Shown here: one piece after another, positions 33,958 through 41,319 of the stretch
Position numbering within the stretch: position 1 is the first letter of the stretch
Layout: each line of letters starts with the position of its first letter
Assembly: GCA_031257385.1 (NCBI GenBank)
Contig: JAIROT010000022.1
Location: forward strand, 1 to 41,319
Source of the DNA: Treponema sp.
GTDB taxonomy: Bacteria; Spirochaetota; Spirochaetia; Treponematales; Breznakiellaceae
DNA: 41,319 nt
Direction: 5' to 3'
Made by a program: the position numbers and the translations under genes
The notes under the pieces: generated by a model
What the model was told of the DNA's origin: nothing
Seen by the model: the letters and a program-made list of their open reading frames with translations, nothing else
Databases searched by the model: none

Positions 33958-34779
33958 ATGGCTATTATTACCATTTCCCGCGAGCTGGCGGCACTGGGCG
34001 ATGAGACTGCCCAGGAACTGGCGAAACTGCCGGGCTATCGTTTTGTGGATAAAAAGGCCCTGGAAGAACGGATCAAATCCTATGGGATTGAAAGCCGGAA
34101 ATTCAAGAGGTATGACGAGCGGAAGCCTTCGTTTTTAGCCTCCCTGTCACAGGACAGGGATGATTATATCCATTACCTCAAAACCGCCATCTTTGCCGAG
34201 GCCGAACAGGGGAGCTGTGTGTTTATCGGGCGGGGAGCCGGCGTGGTGTTCAAGAATATGCCGGGGGTACTTTCGATATTTCTCGTGGCGCCCCTTGAGA
34301 TTCGCCTTGAGCGGGTCAAAAGCTACTTCCACTGTGACGAGAAACGGGCCAGGCAGATAATCGAACGGAGCGATCAGGACCGTATAGGCTTTCACCTGTA
34401 TTTCTTTGACATTGACTGGAAAGATCCGGGGAACTATCACCTCTCCTTCAATACCGCTGTTTTTACCCCCTCGGCCTGCGCCGAGACGATCGGGCGGCTG
34501 CGGGATTATTTTTTCAGCCCAGAAGCGGAAGCCCGGAGTGCGGCCCGTCTCAAGGAGATGGTCCTGAGCCAGCAGGTGAAGCATCACATCATCTACGAGC
34601 GGGGTATCCCAATCCACTTTCTTGAAACATCATTTTCCGGTAACACTCTGACCCTCTATGGCGTGGCCAATTCCCAGGCCCTGATAGAGATGGCCTTGAA
34701 CGCCGCGCGGGAAGCCGCCGATTCCGCCCCGGTGCGGAGCGAGATACAGATTGTTCGGGAATTCAATGTGATACCATAA
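33958..34779 (+). CDS. Cytidylate kinase-like family protein
   Basis: MAIITISRELAALGDETAQELAKLPGYRFVDKKALEERI...GSCVFIGRGAGVVFKNMPGVLSIFLVAPLEIRLERV. Confidence 0.8.
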   Translation: MAIITISRELAALGDETAQELAKLPGYRFVDKKALEERIKSYGIESRKFKRYDERKPSFLASLSQDRDDYIHYLKTAIFAEAEQGSCVFIGRGAGVVFKNMPGVLSIFLVAPLEIRLERVKSYFHCDEKRARQIIERSDQDRIGFHLYFFDIDWKDPGNYHLSFNTAVFTPSACAETIGRLRDYFFSPEAEARSAARLKEMVLSQQVKHHIIYERGIPIHFLETSFSGNTLTLYGVANSQALIEMALNAAREAADSAPVRSEIQIVREFNVIP

Positions 34780-34797
34780 GCGGGATCGCAGTTCGAT

Positions 34798-34883
34798 GCC
34801 GCCTGGGAGTCTGTGGGGATTCAAAAGTCTGGTTTAATACCCCGCCCTTGATGCTGCGCAAGCTCTGCCGCGCGGAGGCTCAT
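34798..34883 (+). repeat. Mosaic repeat: family A end + family B segment + ATGAGCCTCCGCGCGG motif
   Basis: gccgcctgggagtctgtgggg / attcaaaagtctggtttaataccccgcccttgatgctgcgcaagc / ccgcgcggaggctcat, each matching other sites in the window. Confidence 0.75.
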
Positions 34884-34950
34884 GTGCGCCCGGCCCTGGC
34901 CAAGGGGTTTTCATTCGCTGGTTAGATTTAACGTGGCGCAATTCGATTCG

Positions 34951-34979
34951 TTGACACAGAGCCTTTGAAAGCGTAAAAT
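34951..34979 (+). promoter_or_regulatory. Strong sigma70-type promoter of the alpha-glucan phosphorylase gene
   Basis: TTGACA-N17-TAAAAT; -10 ends 7 nt before the ATG. Confidence 0.7.
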
Positions 34980-34986
34980 TAATATT

Positions 34987-37527
34987 ATGAATATATCTAC
35001 GTATACGGTAAAGCCGAAACTTCCCGCTCCGCTGAAGCCGCTTGAGGAGATTGCCCGCAATCTCTGGCTTTCATGGAATTATGACGCAATTCAGCTTTTT
35101 ATCAGGTTGGATTATGACGTATGGCTCCAATCCCAGCAGAGTCCGGTGCGGACTTTGGGCATGGTCAGTCAGGAGCGGCTTGCCCAGACTGCCAAGGACG
35201 ATTCCTACCTTGCCGCACTCAAGGAGGTGTACGATCGGTTCCAGCGTTACAAAAAAGGCGAAACCTGGTATCGGGGCGGCCACAAGGACGTGGTGGCCTA
35301 TTTCTCCATGGAATACGGCATGGACACATCCCTTCCCATTTATTCGGGGGGCTTGGGGATTCTTTCCGGGGATCACATAAAAACCTCCTCGGACATGGGC
35401 CTGCCCCTGGTGGGGATTGGGTTTTTGTACCGGCAGGGGTATTTCAAGCAGATGCTGAACGCCGACGGCTATCAGCAGGAAAGTTACCCCGAGAACGACT
35501 GGTACAACATGCCGGTAGAACGGAAAACCGGCAAAGACGGGCAATTTCTGAAGATTTCCGTGGATTTGGCGGGCCGCCAGGCTATTGCCCAGATTTGGGA
35601 AGTGAAGGTCGGCTGCGCTTCCCTGTACCTGCTGGATACCAATATCGAAGAAAATGCCCCGGATATCCGTAATATCACCGCGACCCTGTACGGCGGCGAC
35701 AAGGAAATCCGGATGCAGCAGGAAATTCTCCTTGGTATCGGCGGTGTCCGCGCCTTGCGCGCCCTGGGCATTAACCCCGCCGCCACCCACATGAACGAAG
35801 GCCACGCGGCTTTCCTGGGGCTTGAGCGGATCCGGGAAATCATGGCCGATAAAAATTTCACTTTTGAGGAAGCGAAAGAGGCGGTGTGGCCCACCAATAT
35901 CTTTACCACCCACACGCCGGTTCCCGCGGGAAACGAGCGTTTTGACATTGCCCTGATGGAAAAATATTTCCGCAACTGGCCGCAGGTGCTGGGGATTTCA
36001 TGGAAGGACTTTATCGGCCTTGGCCGGATATATCCCAACGACGAGCATGAAACATTCTGTATGACCGTTCTGGCCCTCAAGCTGGCGGCTTACGCGAACG
36101 GCGTGGCAAAGCTCCACGGCGTGGTTTCCCGCGAAATGTGGAAGGGCCTTTGGCCCGGCGTGCCCCTGGACGAAGTGCCCATCGCCCATGTGACCAACGG
36201 CGTCCATCCCCGCACCTGGGTTTCCAGCGGGATGATAGAGCTTCTCGACCGCTACTTCGGTCCCCATTTTGAGAACAAACCCACGGATTTGGCGATTTGG
36301 GAACGCATGGAGCGGATATCCGATGAGGAACTGTGGCGCACCCATGAGCGCCGCAGGGAGCGCCTGGTGGCCTTTGTCCGCGATCGTATCCGCGAGCAGT
36401 ACAAGCGCATAGGCGCGGTGGAACACCGGATCCACCAGGTCGAGGACGCCCTTTCCCCTTACGCGCTGACCCTCTGCTTTGCCCGGCGTTTCGCCACTTA
36501 CAAACGGGGAAACCTGCTTCTGCGCGATCCGGAGCGGCTGCTGCGCCTGGTAAAAGACAACGACCGGCCGGTCCAGTTGATCTTCGCCGGGAAGGCCCAT
36601 CCCCACGACATGCCCGGCAAGGAGTTGATCCGCGAGATCATCCACTTTGCCGAAAAATACGATGTTACCAGCCGTATCGTTTTTGTAGAAAACTACGACA
36701 TGACCGTCGCCAAGTACCTGACCTCAGGCGGAGACGTGTGGCTCAACACCCCCAGGCGGCCCATGGAAGCCTCAGGCACCAGCGGCATGAAAGCCGCCAT
36801 GAACGGCGTACTCAACTGTTCCATCATGGACGGCTGGTGGGACGAGGCTTATCAGCCTGAAATAGGCTGGGCCATCGGCAACGGCGAACAGTACGAAGAT
36901 GAAAAGCTCCAGGATGATGTCGAAAGCAAGGCGCTGTATGATCTCCTTGAGCGCGACATTGTTCCGATGTTTTACCAGCGGAGCCGCGACGGTCTGCCCC
37001 GGGAGTGGATCAAGAGGATGAAGGATTGTATGCGGATAATCGGCCAGTCCATGTCCTGCCACCGTATGCTGATGGATTACTCGAACATGTTCTATTTTCC
37101 CGCGCTCAAGAACTACCGCCGCCTGGTCAAGGACGACTATGCCGAGGCAAAATCCCTGGCGGCTTACTTTGTCAAACTACAGCAATCCTGGGACAGCCTG
37201 AAAATCGTTAAGCTCGAATCCAACGCCAGGCCGGTGATGCAGCGGGGCGATATGCTTACCGTTACCGCTTACCTTGATATGGGCCACATGCTGCCCAATG
37301 AACTGCAGGTGGAACTCTACCATGGTACGGTGTCGAATCAGAATGACGAGATCACCGGCGCCCGCCGCACGGAGATGAGGTGGATAAAAACCGGGAACAA
37401 CCTAAACCTGTACCAGGTGCGGATCGAGTGCGCCGATACCGGTAAGCAGGGCCATACGGTGCGGATCTTGCCCAAACACGACGCGCTGATCCATCCCTAT
37501 AGGTCCGGCTTTATCAAGTGGGCTTGA
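34987..37527 (+). CDS. glgP: Alpha-glucan (glycogen/starch) phosphorylase, GT35
   Basis: 846 aa; AYFSMEYGMDTSLPIYSGGLGILSGDHIKTSSDMGLPLVGIGFLYRQGYF, HMNEGHAAFLGLERIRE, NTPRRPMEASGTSGMKAAMNGVLNCSIMDGWWDE. Confidence 0.95.
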   Translation: MNISTYTVKPKLPAPLKPLEEIARNLWLSWNYDAIQLFIRLDYDVWLQSQQSPVRTLGMVSQERLAQTAKDDSYLAALKEVYDRFQRYKKGETWYRGGHKDVVAYFSMEYGMDTSLPIYSGGLGILSGDHIKTSSDMGLPLVGIGFLYRQGYFKQMLNADGYQQESYPENDWYNMPVERKTGKDGQFLKISVDLAGRQAIAQIWEVKVGCASLYLLDTNIEENAPDIRNITATLYGGDKEIRMQQEILLGIGGVRALRALGINPAATHMNEGHAAFLGLERIREIMADKNFTFEEAKEAVWPTNIFTTHTPVPAGNERFDIALMEKYFRNWPQVLGISWKDFIGLGRIYPNDEHETFCMTVLALKLAAYANGVAKLHGVVSREMWKGLWPGVPLDEVPIAHVTNGVHPRTWVSSGMIELLDRYFGPHFENKPTDLAIWERMERISDEELWRTHERRRERLVAFVRDRIREQYKRIGAVEHRIHQVEDALSPYALTLCFARRFATYKRGNLLLRDPERLLRLVKDNDRPVQLIFAGKAHPHDMPGKELIREIIHFAEKYDVTSRIVFVENYDMTVAKYLTSGGDVWLNTPRRPMEASGTSGMKAAMNGVLNCSIMDGWWDEAYQPEIGWAIGNGEQYEDEKLQDDVESKALYDLLERDIVPMFYQRSRDGLPREWIKRMKDCMRIIGQSMSCHRMLMDYSNMFYFPALKNYRRLVKDDYAEAKSLAAYFVKLQQSWDSLKIVKLESNARPVMQRGDMLTVTAYLDMGHMLPNELQVELYHGTVSNQNDEITGARRTEMRWIKTGNNLNLYQVRIECADTGKQGHTVRILPKHDALIHPYRSGFIKWA

Positions 37528-37680
37528 AATACGCCGTATAAAGGCTTGATGAAACCAAACCCGTCCCGGCAGGCGCAGGGCGTCAGGCCGTGTGGATAAA
37601 TTAACGCCGCAAAACACAGGCCCGGTAAATGCCGCCCTATGCGGGAAACCGCGCGGCAGTTGCCGCGGAGGCCGCCGGAC

Positions 37681-37739
37681 AGCACGGGTAACACGGACAA
37701 AAGAGAGGATTTCAAGCCAGGGTCTGTGTTGTCCGTGCT
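37681..37739 (+). promoter_or_regulatory. Candidate structured leader with mutually exclusive stems upstream of the YhhQ-type gene
   Basis: agcacgg (37681-37687) and cacggacaa (37692-37700) both complementary to ttgtccgtgct (37729-37739). Confidence 0.35.
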
Positions 37740-37756
37740 TATTGTAAGGAATTGCT

Positions 37757-38506
37757 ATGTTGTCCCCTTTTTCCGGCGGGGCTTTGCCACGGCAGGGAAC
37801 CCCCCGTTTTCAATCGTTTAAGTATCTCGATATTCTTATGGCCTTTTTTGTCGCCGTTCTCATCGTGAGCAACATCGCCTCGTCGGCTAAAATTGTGGAC
37901 ATGGGCTTTTCCCTGTTTACTATCCCCATGGCCTTTGACGGCGGTACATTGCTCTTTCCCCTGTCGTATGTGTTCGGGGATGTGCTGACCGAGGTTTATG
38001 GCTTTCGGGCCTCCCGGCGGGTTATCCGTACCGGTTTTGCCGCCCTGGCCCTTTCCGCACTGGTTTTCTTTTTGCTCCGTCTGCTGCCGGCCGAAAGCGC
38101 CTGGGAAGGATACGCGGGGAGCGCCGCCTATGACGCGATTCTCGGGGGCATGAGCAGCGGCGGCATTGCCCTGGCAAGTCTTTTGGGCTACTGGGCGGGA
38201 GAGTTTTCCAACTCGGTGGCGCTTTCAAGAATAAAGGTGCTGATGAAAGGACGTATGCTCTGGGTCAGGACTATCGGTTCCACCCTGGTAGGCGAACTCC
38301 TTGACAGCCTGATCTTTGTAACGGTAGCAAGCCTTGCCGGTGTTTTTGGCTGGGAACTGTTCTGGAGCCTGGTTCTGACCAATTATCTCCTGAAATGCGC
38401 CATTGAGGCTTTGATGACCCCCGTAACCTATGCCGCAGTGAAACTCTTAAAGAAAGGCGAAGGGGCGGATGTATACGACACGGATGTGAAATATAGTCTT
38501 GTGTAA
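37757..38506 (+). CDS. Queuosine precursor transporter (YhhQ/VUT family)
   Basis: IVSNIASSAKIVDMGFSLFTIPMAFDGGTLLFPLSYVFGDVLTEVYGFRASRRVIRTGFAAL; hydrophobic membrane protein. Confidence 0.85.
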   Translation: MLSPFSGGALPRQGTPRFQSFKYLDILMAFFVAVLIVSNIASSAKIVDMGFSLFTIPMAFDGGTLLFPLSYVFGDVLTEVYGFRASRRVIRTGFAALALSALVFFLLRLLPAESAWEGYAGSAAYDAILGGMSSGGIALASLLGYWAGEFSNSVALSRIKVLMKGRMLWVRTIGSTLVGELLDSLIFVTVASLAGVFGWELFWSLVLTNYLLKCAIEALMTPVTYAAVKLLKKGEGADVYDTDVKYSLV

Positions 38507-38524
38507 ATAGGAGACTTCGTTTGT

Positions 38525-40942
38525 ATGGGCGACCGCGAGAGCCTTGAAAAAATCCTTGAAAGCCCCGAATTTGCCCCGAATATCGTGGTGAATCGGCTCC
38601 TGCCGGCGGAAGAGGGCGCTTTTGCCCCTTTCCCTCCGGATTTGGACCCCCGTATCGCCGGAGCCTTGCGCCGCCGTGGAATCGAACGGCTCTACACCCA
38701 CCAGGCCGAGGTCTGGGAGCGGGTACAGGAAGGCAAAAATGTCGTGGTAGTGACGCCTACCGCTTCGGGAAAAACGCTCTGTTACAACCTGCCCTGCCTC
38801 CATGCCCTGCTGCAAGACGGAAACGCCCGTTGTCTGTACCTCTTTCCTACCAAGGCCCTGTCCCAGGATCAGCAGTCGGAGTTGAACGGGCTTTCAGGCG
38901 GGGAAGGGGGGATAAATCTGAAAATCGCCACCTATGACGGGGACACGCCGGAAAGCCTGCGCGTTTCGGCGCGGGACACGGGGCGGATCATTATTTCCAA
39001 CCCGGACATGCTGCACGCGGGGATTCTCCCCAACCATCCCAAATGGATCAAGTTTTTTTCCCGCCTCAAATTCATCGTGATTGACGAGGTTCACGCCTAC
39101 CGGGGGGTGCTGGGGAGCCACGTTGCCAACGTGATCCGCCGCCTGCGCCGCGTGGCGGCCTTTTACGGCGCCTCCCCGCGCTTCATCCTGTGCTCGGCCA
39201 CCATCGCCAACCCCAGGGAGCTCTCCGAGGCCCTCATCGGTCTTCCGGTGGAGCTGGCCGACAAAAACGGCGCGCCCAGGGGTGAAAAACGGATCGTCCT
39301 TTACAACCCGCCGCTGGTGGACACGGTGCAGGGCATACGCCGCTCGGCGGTTACCGAAAGCCGCCGCTGGATGCTGGCGCTGCTCAGGGCGGGGATTAAG
39401 ACGATCCTTTTTGCGCATTCCCGCGTCAAAACCGAAGTGGCCGCTTCCTACGTAAACGAGGACCTTGCCAATATTTTTACCGACAATTCCCGTATCCGGG
39501 TGGAGGCCTATCGGGGCGGCCTGCTCCCCAACGAGCGCCGCGAGATTGAGCGGGGCCTGCGGGACGGCAGTATTCAGGGGGTGGTTTCAACCAACGCGCT
39601 GGAACTGGGCATCGACATCGGCGGCCTTGACGCCTCGGTGGTGGCGGGCTTCCCCGGCTCTTTCAACAGTTTCTGGCAGCAGTCGGGCCGCGCGGGCAGG
39701 CGGGGCGGTTCGTCGGTTTCGGTGTTTGTGGCCACAGCCTCGCCCATCGACCAGTTCATCATGAACGACCCGGACTGGTTCTTCCGCAAAAGCGCCGAAG
39801 AAGGCCGAATCGATCCGGACAATCCCTACATCCTCACCGACCACGTAAAGTGCGCCTGTTTCGAGCTGCCCTTCAATGACGAAGCTGTCGCAAGCGGGAA
39901 AGAACCCTTCGGCGGCGCGGCGGGAGAGGCGCTGGCCTTTCTTGAGGAGGCGGGCATTCTTAGGCATACCGGCGGCGCGGGCGGCGGGCGCTGGCATTGG
40001 GCGGACCGTTCTTTCCCCGCAGAGGGGATCAGCCTCCGCTCGGCCACCGCCGACAATGTGGTGATTATCGACGTAACCGCGGGGAGGAACGCCGTCATCG
40101 GCGAGATGGATCGGCCCAGCGCCAAAGAATTGATCTTTCCAAACGCGGTGTACATCCACCGGGGCAGACAATATATGGTAGAAGCGCTGGATATCGAAAA
40201 CCGCAAGTGTCTGGTTCGTGAAGCCGACGTGAACTACTTCACCGACGGGCTGGTGAAAACCGATATCAAGGTCTTATCCGAAGACGAACGCTTTGCCTGC
40301 GGCGGAGAGCCGGGCGGAGAGGGGGAGGCCGCCGCCGAAGGTGTTCTGGGAGACGTGCTGGTCCGTTCACAGGTTACCAAATTCAAGAAAATTCGTTTCC
40401 ACACCCACGAGAACATCGGTTACGGCGACGTCGTCCTGCCGGAAGAGGAAACCCAGACCAGGGCGCTGGCCCTGCTCTTTGATCCTGAGCGCGCCGGAGG
40501 AAAGGCGCTGGCGGCGCTGGACGAGCAGGCAGCCGGCGCGGCGCTTTCAGGCGCGGGAACCCTCATCCGTAATATCGCGCCGGTGTTCCTCCTCTGCGAT
40601 CCAAGGGATCTGGGCCTTGCGGAGCGGGTCCGCGACCCCCATTTCGGCATACCGGCGCTGTACGTCTACGACAAATACCCCGGCGGCACGGGCCTTGCCG
40701 AAAGCCTCGCCCCCCGCGCCGGCCTGCTCTTTGCCTCGATCCGTGACGCGATAGCGCGCTGTCCCTGCAAATCAGGCTGCCCCTCCTGCGTGGGCCCCGG
40801 CGGAAACAAGCGGGCGACCGCCGGATTTTTGGACGCCCTGTGCCGCCAGGAACCCGGGGGCTTGCGGGGTTTTACGCCTTTTTCCGGTGAAAAAAGACAC
40901 GGAACCCGCGGTAAACGGGCTCTTACGGAGTTTGAGGGGTAA
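38525..40942 (+). CDS. mrfA: DEAD/DEAH-box helicase with C-terminal DUF1998-type Zn-binding region (YprA/MrfA/Hrq1-like)
   Basis: TPTASGKTLCYNLP, VIDEVHAYRG, CSATIANP, QSGRAGRRG, C-terminal CPCKSGCPSCVGPGGN; the final about 30 codons lie in repeat sequence. Confidence 0.85.
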   Translation: MGDRESLEKILESPEFAPNIVVNRLLPAEEGAFAPFPPDLDPRIAGALRRRGIERLYTHQAEVWERVQEGKNVVVVTPTASGKTLCYNLPCLHALLQDGNARCLYLFPTKALSQDQQSELNGLSGGEGGINLKIATYDGDTPESLRVSARDTGRIIISNPDMLHAGILPNHPKWIKFFSRLKFIVIDEVHAYRGVLGSHVANVIRRLRRVAAFYGASPRFILCSATIANPRELSEALIGLPVELADKNGAPRGEKRIVLYNPPLVDTVQGIRRSAVTESRRWMLALLRAGIKTILFAHSRVKTEVAASYVNEDLANIFTDNSRIRVEAYRGGLLPNERREIERGLRDGSIQGVVSTNALELGIDIGGLDASVVAGFPGSFNSFWQQSGRAGRRGGSSVSVFVATASPIDQFIMNDPDWFFRKSAEEGRIDPDNPYILTDHVKCACFELPFNDEAVASGKEPFGGAAGEALAFLEEAGILRHTGGAGGGRWHWADRSFPAEGISLRSATADNVVIIDVTAGRNAVIGEMDRPSAKELIFPNAVYIHRGRQYMVEALDIENRKCLVREADVNYFTDGLVKTDIKVLSEDERFACGGEPGGEGEAAAEGVLGDVLVRSQVTKFKKIRFHTHENIGYGDVVLPEEETQTRALALLFDPERAGGKALAALDEQAAGAALSGAGTLIRNIAPVFLLCDPRDLGLAERVRDPHFGIPALYVYDKYPGGTGLAESLAPRAGLLFASIRDAIARCPCKSGCPSCVGPGGNKRATAGFLDALCRQEPGGLRGFTPFSGEKRHGTRGKRALTEFEG

Positions 40943-40965
40943 AAAACCGCCTTGCGGGCGGTTTT
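40849..40965 (+). repeat. Family A'-like repeat overlapping the mrfA 3' end, with terminal hairpin
   Basis: ...CCCGCGGTAAACGGGCTCTTACGGAGTTTGAGGGGTAAAAAACCGCCTTGCGGGCGGTTTT parallels 19590-19645; AAAACCGCC/GGCGGTTTT stem. The 5' boundary is uncertain. Confidence 0.55.
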
Positions 40966-40975
40966 CGGAGGTTCC

Positions 40976-41319
40976 ATGAGTCAAAATCTGCGGGACAGGC
41001 TGCGGCGGATTCAGCACGGCAAAAGGGACGAAGCCGCGCCGGTAAAAAAATCCGCCGGAAAGGCTGACCGTTCCCCTTTCGACGCGGGGGGCTGGGTCTC
41101 CGTGGGAAGCTATGCCCTGAAGCGTGAGGTTTCCGCCGAACTGCCGCCGGATTTTCCCTCTGAATTTTCCTCCGCGCTGCCCCTCCTTGTTCCCGACCTT
41201 AGGAGTCTGTGGGGCTTTAGCCCAAATGATAAAGAAAATGCACAATTTTGTGCATTTTCTACCTTGCAGACTCCCAAAGGAGCCCAAAAATCGGGGGTTT
41301 TTGCGGTCAAAGGCCGCAA
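40976..41319 (+). CDS. N-terminal part of a putative YprB/MrfB-like RNase H-fold exonuclease, running off the window
   Basis: MSQNLRDRLRRIQHGKRDEAAPVKKSAGKADRSPFDAGGWVSVGSYALKREVSAELPPDFPSEFSSALPLLVPDL..., RBS ggagg, immediately downstream of mrfA. The assignment rests largely on gene neighbourhood. Confidence 0.5.
   Translation, partial: MSQNLRDRLRRIQHGKRDEAAPVKKSAGKADRSPFDAGGWVSVGSYALKREVSAELPPDFPSEFSSALPLLVPDLRSLWGFSPNDKENAQFCAFSTLQTPKGAQKSGVFAVKGR
41201..41319 (-). repeat. Family A full-length element (partial at window end), inside the putative mrfB reading frame
   Basis: One clear mismatch over about 118 nt against the reverse complement of 24102-24246; reads in frame LRSLWGFSPNDKENAQFCAFSTLQTPKGAQKSGVFAVKGR. 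Confidence 0.92.

Noticed and set aside
33958-34779. Calling this gene cmk (true cytidylate kinase)
   Set aside because: The sequence fits the cytidylate-kinase-like family only; the nucleotide-binding region is degenerate and the length and C-terminus differ from canonical Cmk.

Overview
This is a GC-rich, mostly housekeeping chromosomal segment. Protein character and gene order suggest a Treponema of the termite-gut type; that is inferred, since no rRNA is present. Left edge: a prophage remnant. It is followed by a minus-strand operon (very acidic protein, small ORF, two DUF115/MptE-like Maf-type proteins), then EttA, TrpS, thymidylate kinase, a TamB-BamA-Skp-MutS block, an U32 peptidase, SSB, a 2Fe-2S/ASKHA corrinoid-activation-type protein, a Gfo/Idh/MocA oxidoreductase, a YdbC/PC4-like protein, a lipoprotein + LysM pair, a NUDIX hydrolase, a cytidylate-kinase-like protein, alpha-glucan phosphorylase, a YhhQ-type transporter and a YprA/MrfA-type helicase with the start of its partner gene. 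The least ordinary content is a family of structured, palindromic dispersed repeats. The full element is about 145 bp and consists of two abutting hairpins. A near-identical copy (one clear mismatch over about 118 nt) lies inside the N-terminal coding region of the putative mrfB gene, in frame and without a stop as far as the window shows. Another member forms the 3' end of mrfA, and other members coincide with the stop codons of ettA and skp. Compensatory changes between copies suggest selection on RNA or DNA structure. Also noted: a second repeat family (GGTTTAATACC / GAACAAC-hairpin-TTGTTGAT), a recurring ATGAGCYTCCGCGCGG motif, candidate leaderless promoters, a long structured 5' leader, and a thymidylate kinase whose P-loop lysine is replaced. 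All calls come from reading the sequence and the supplied ORF translations; no database search was run.
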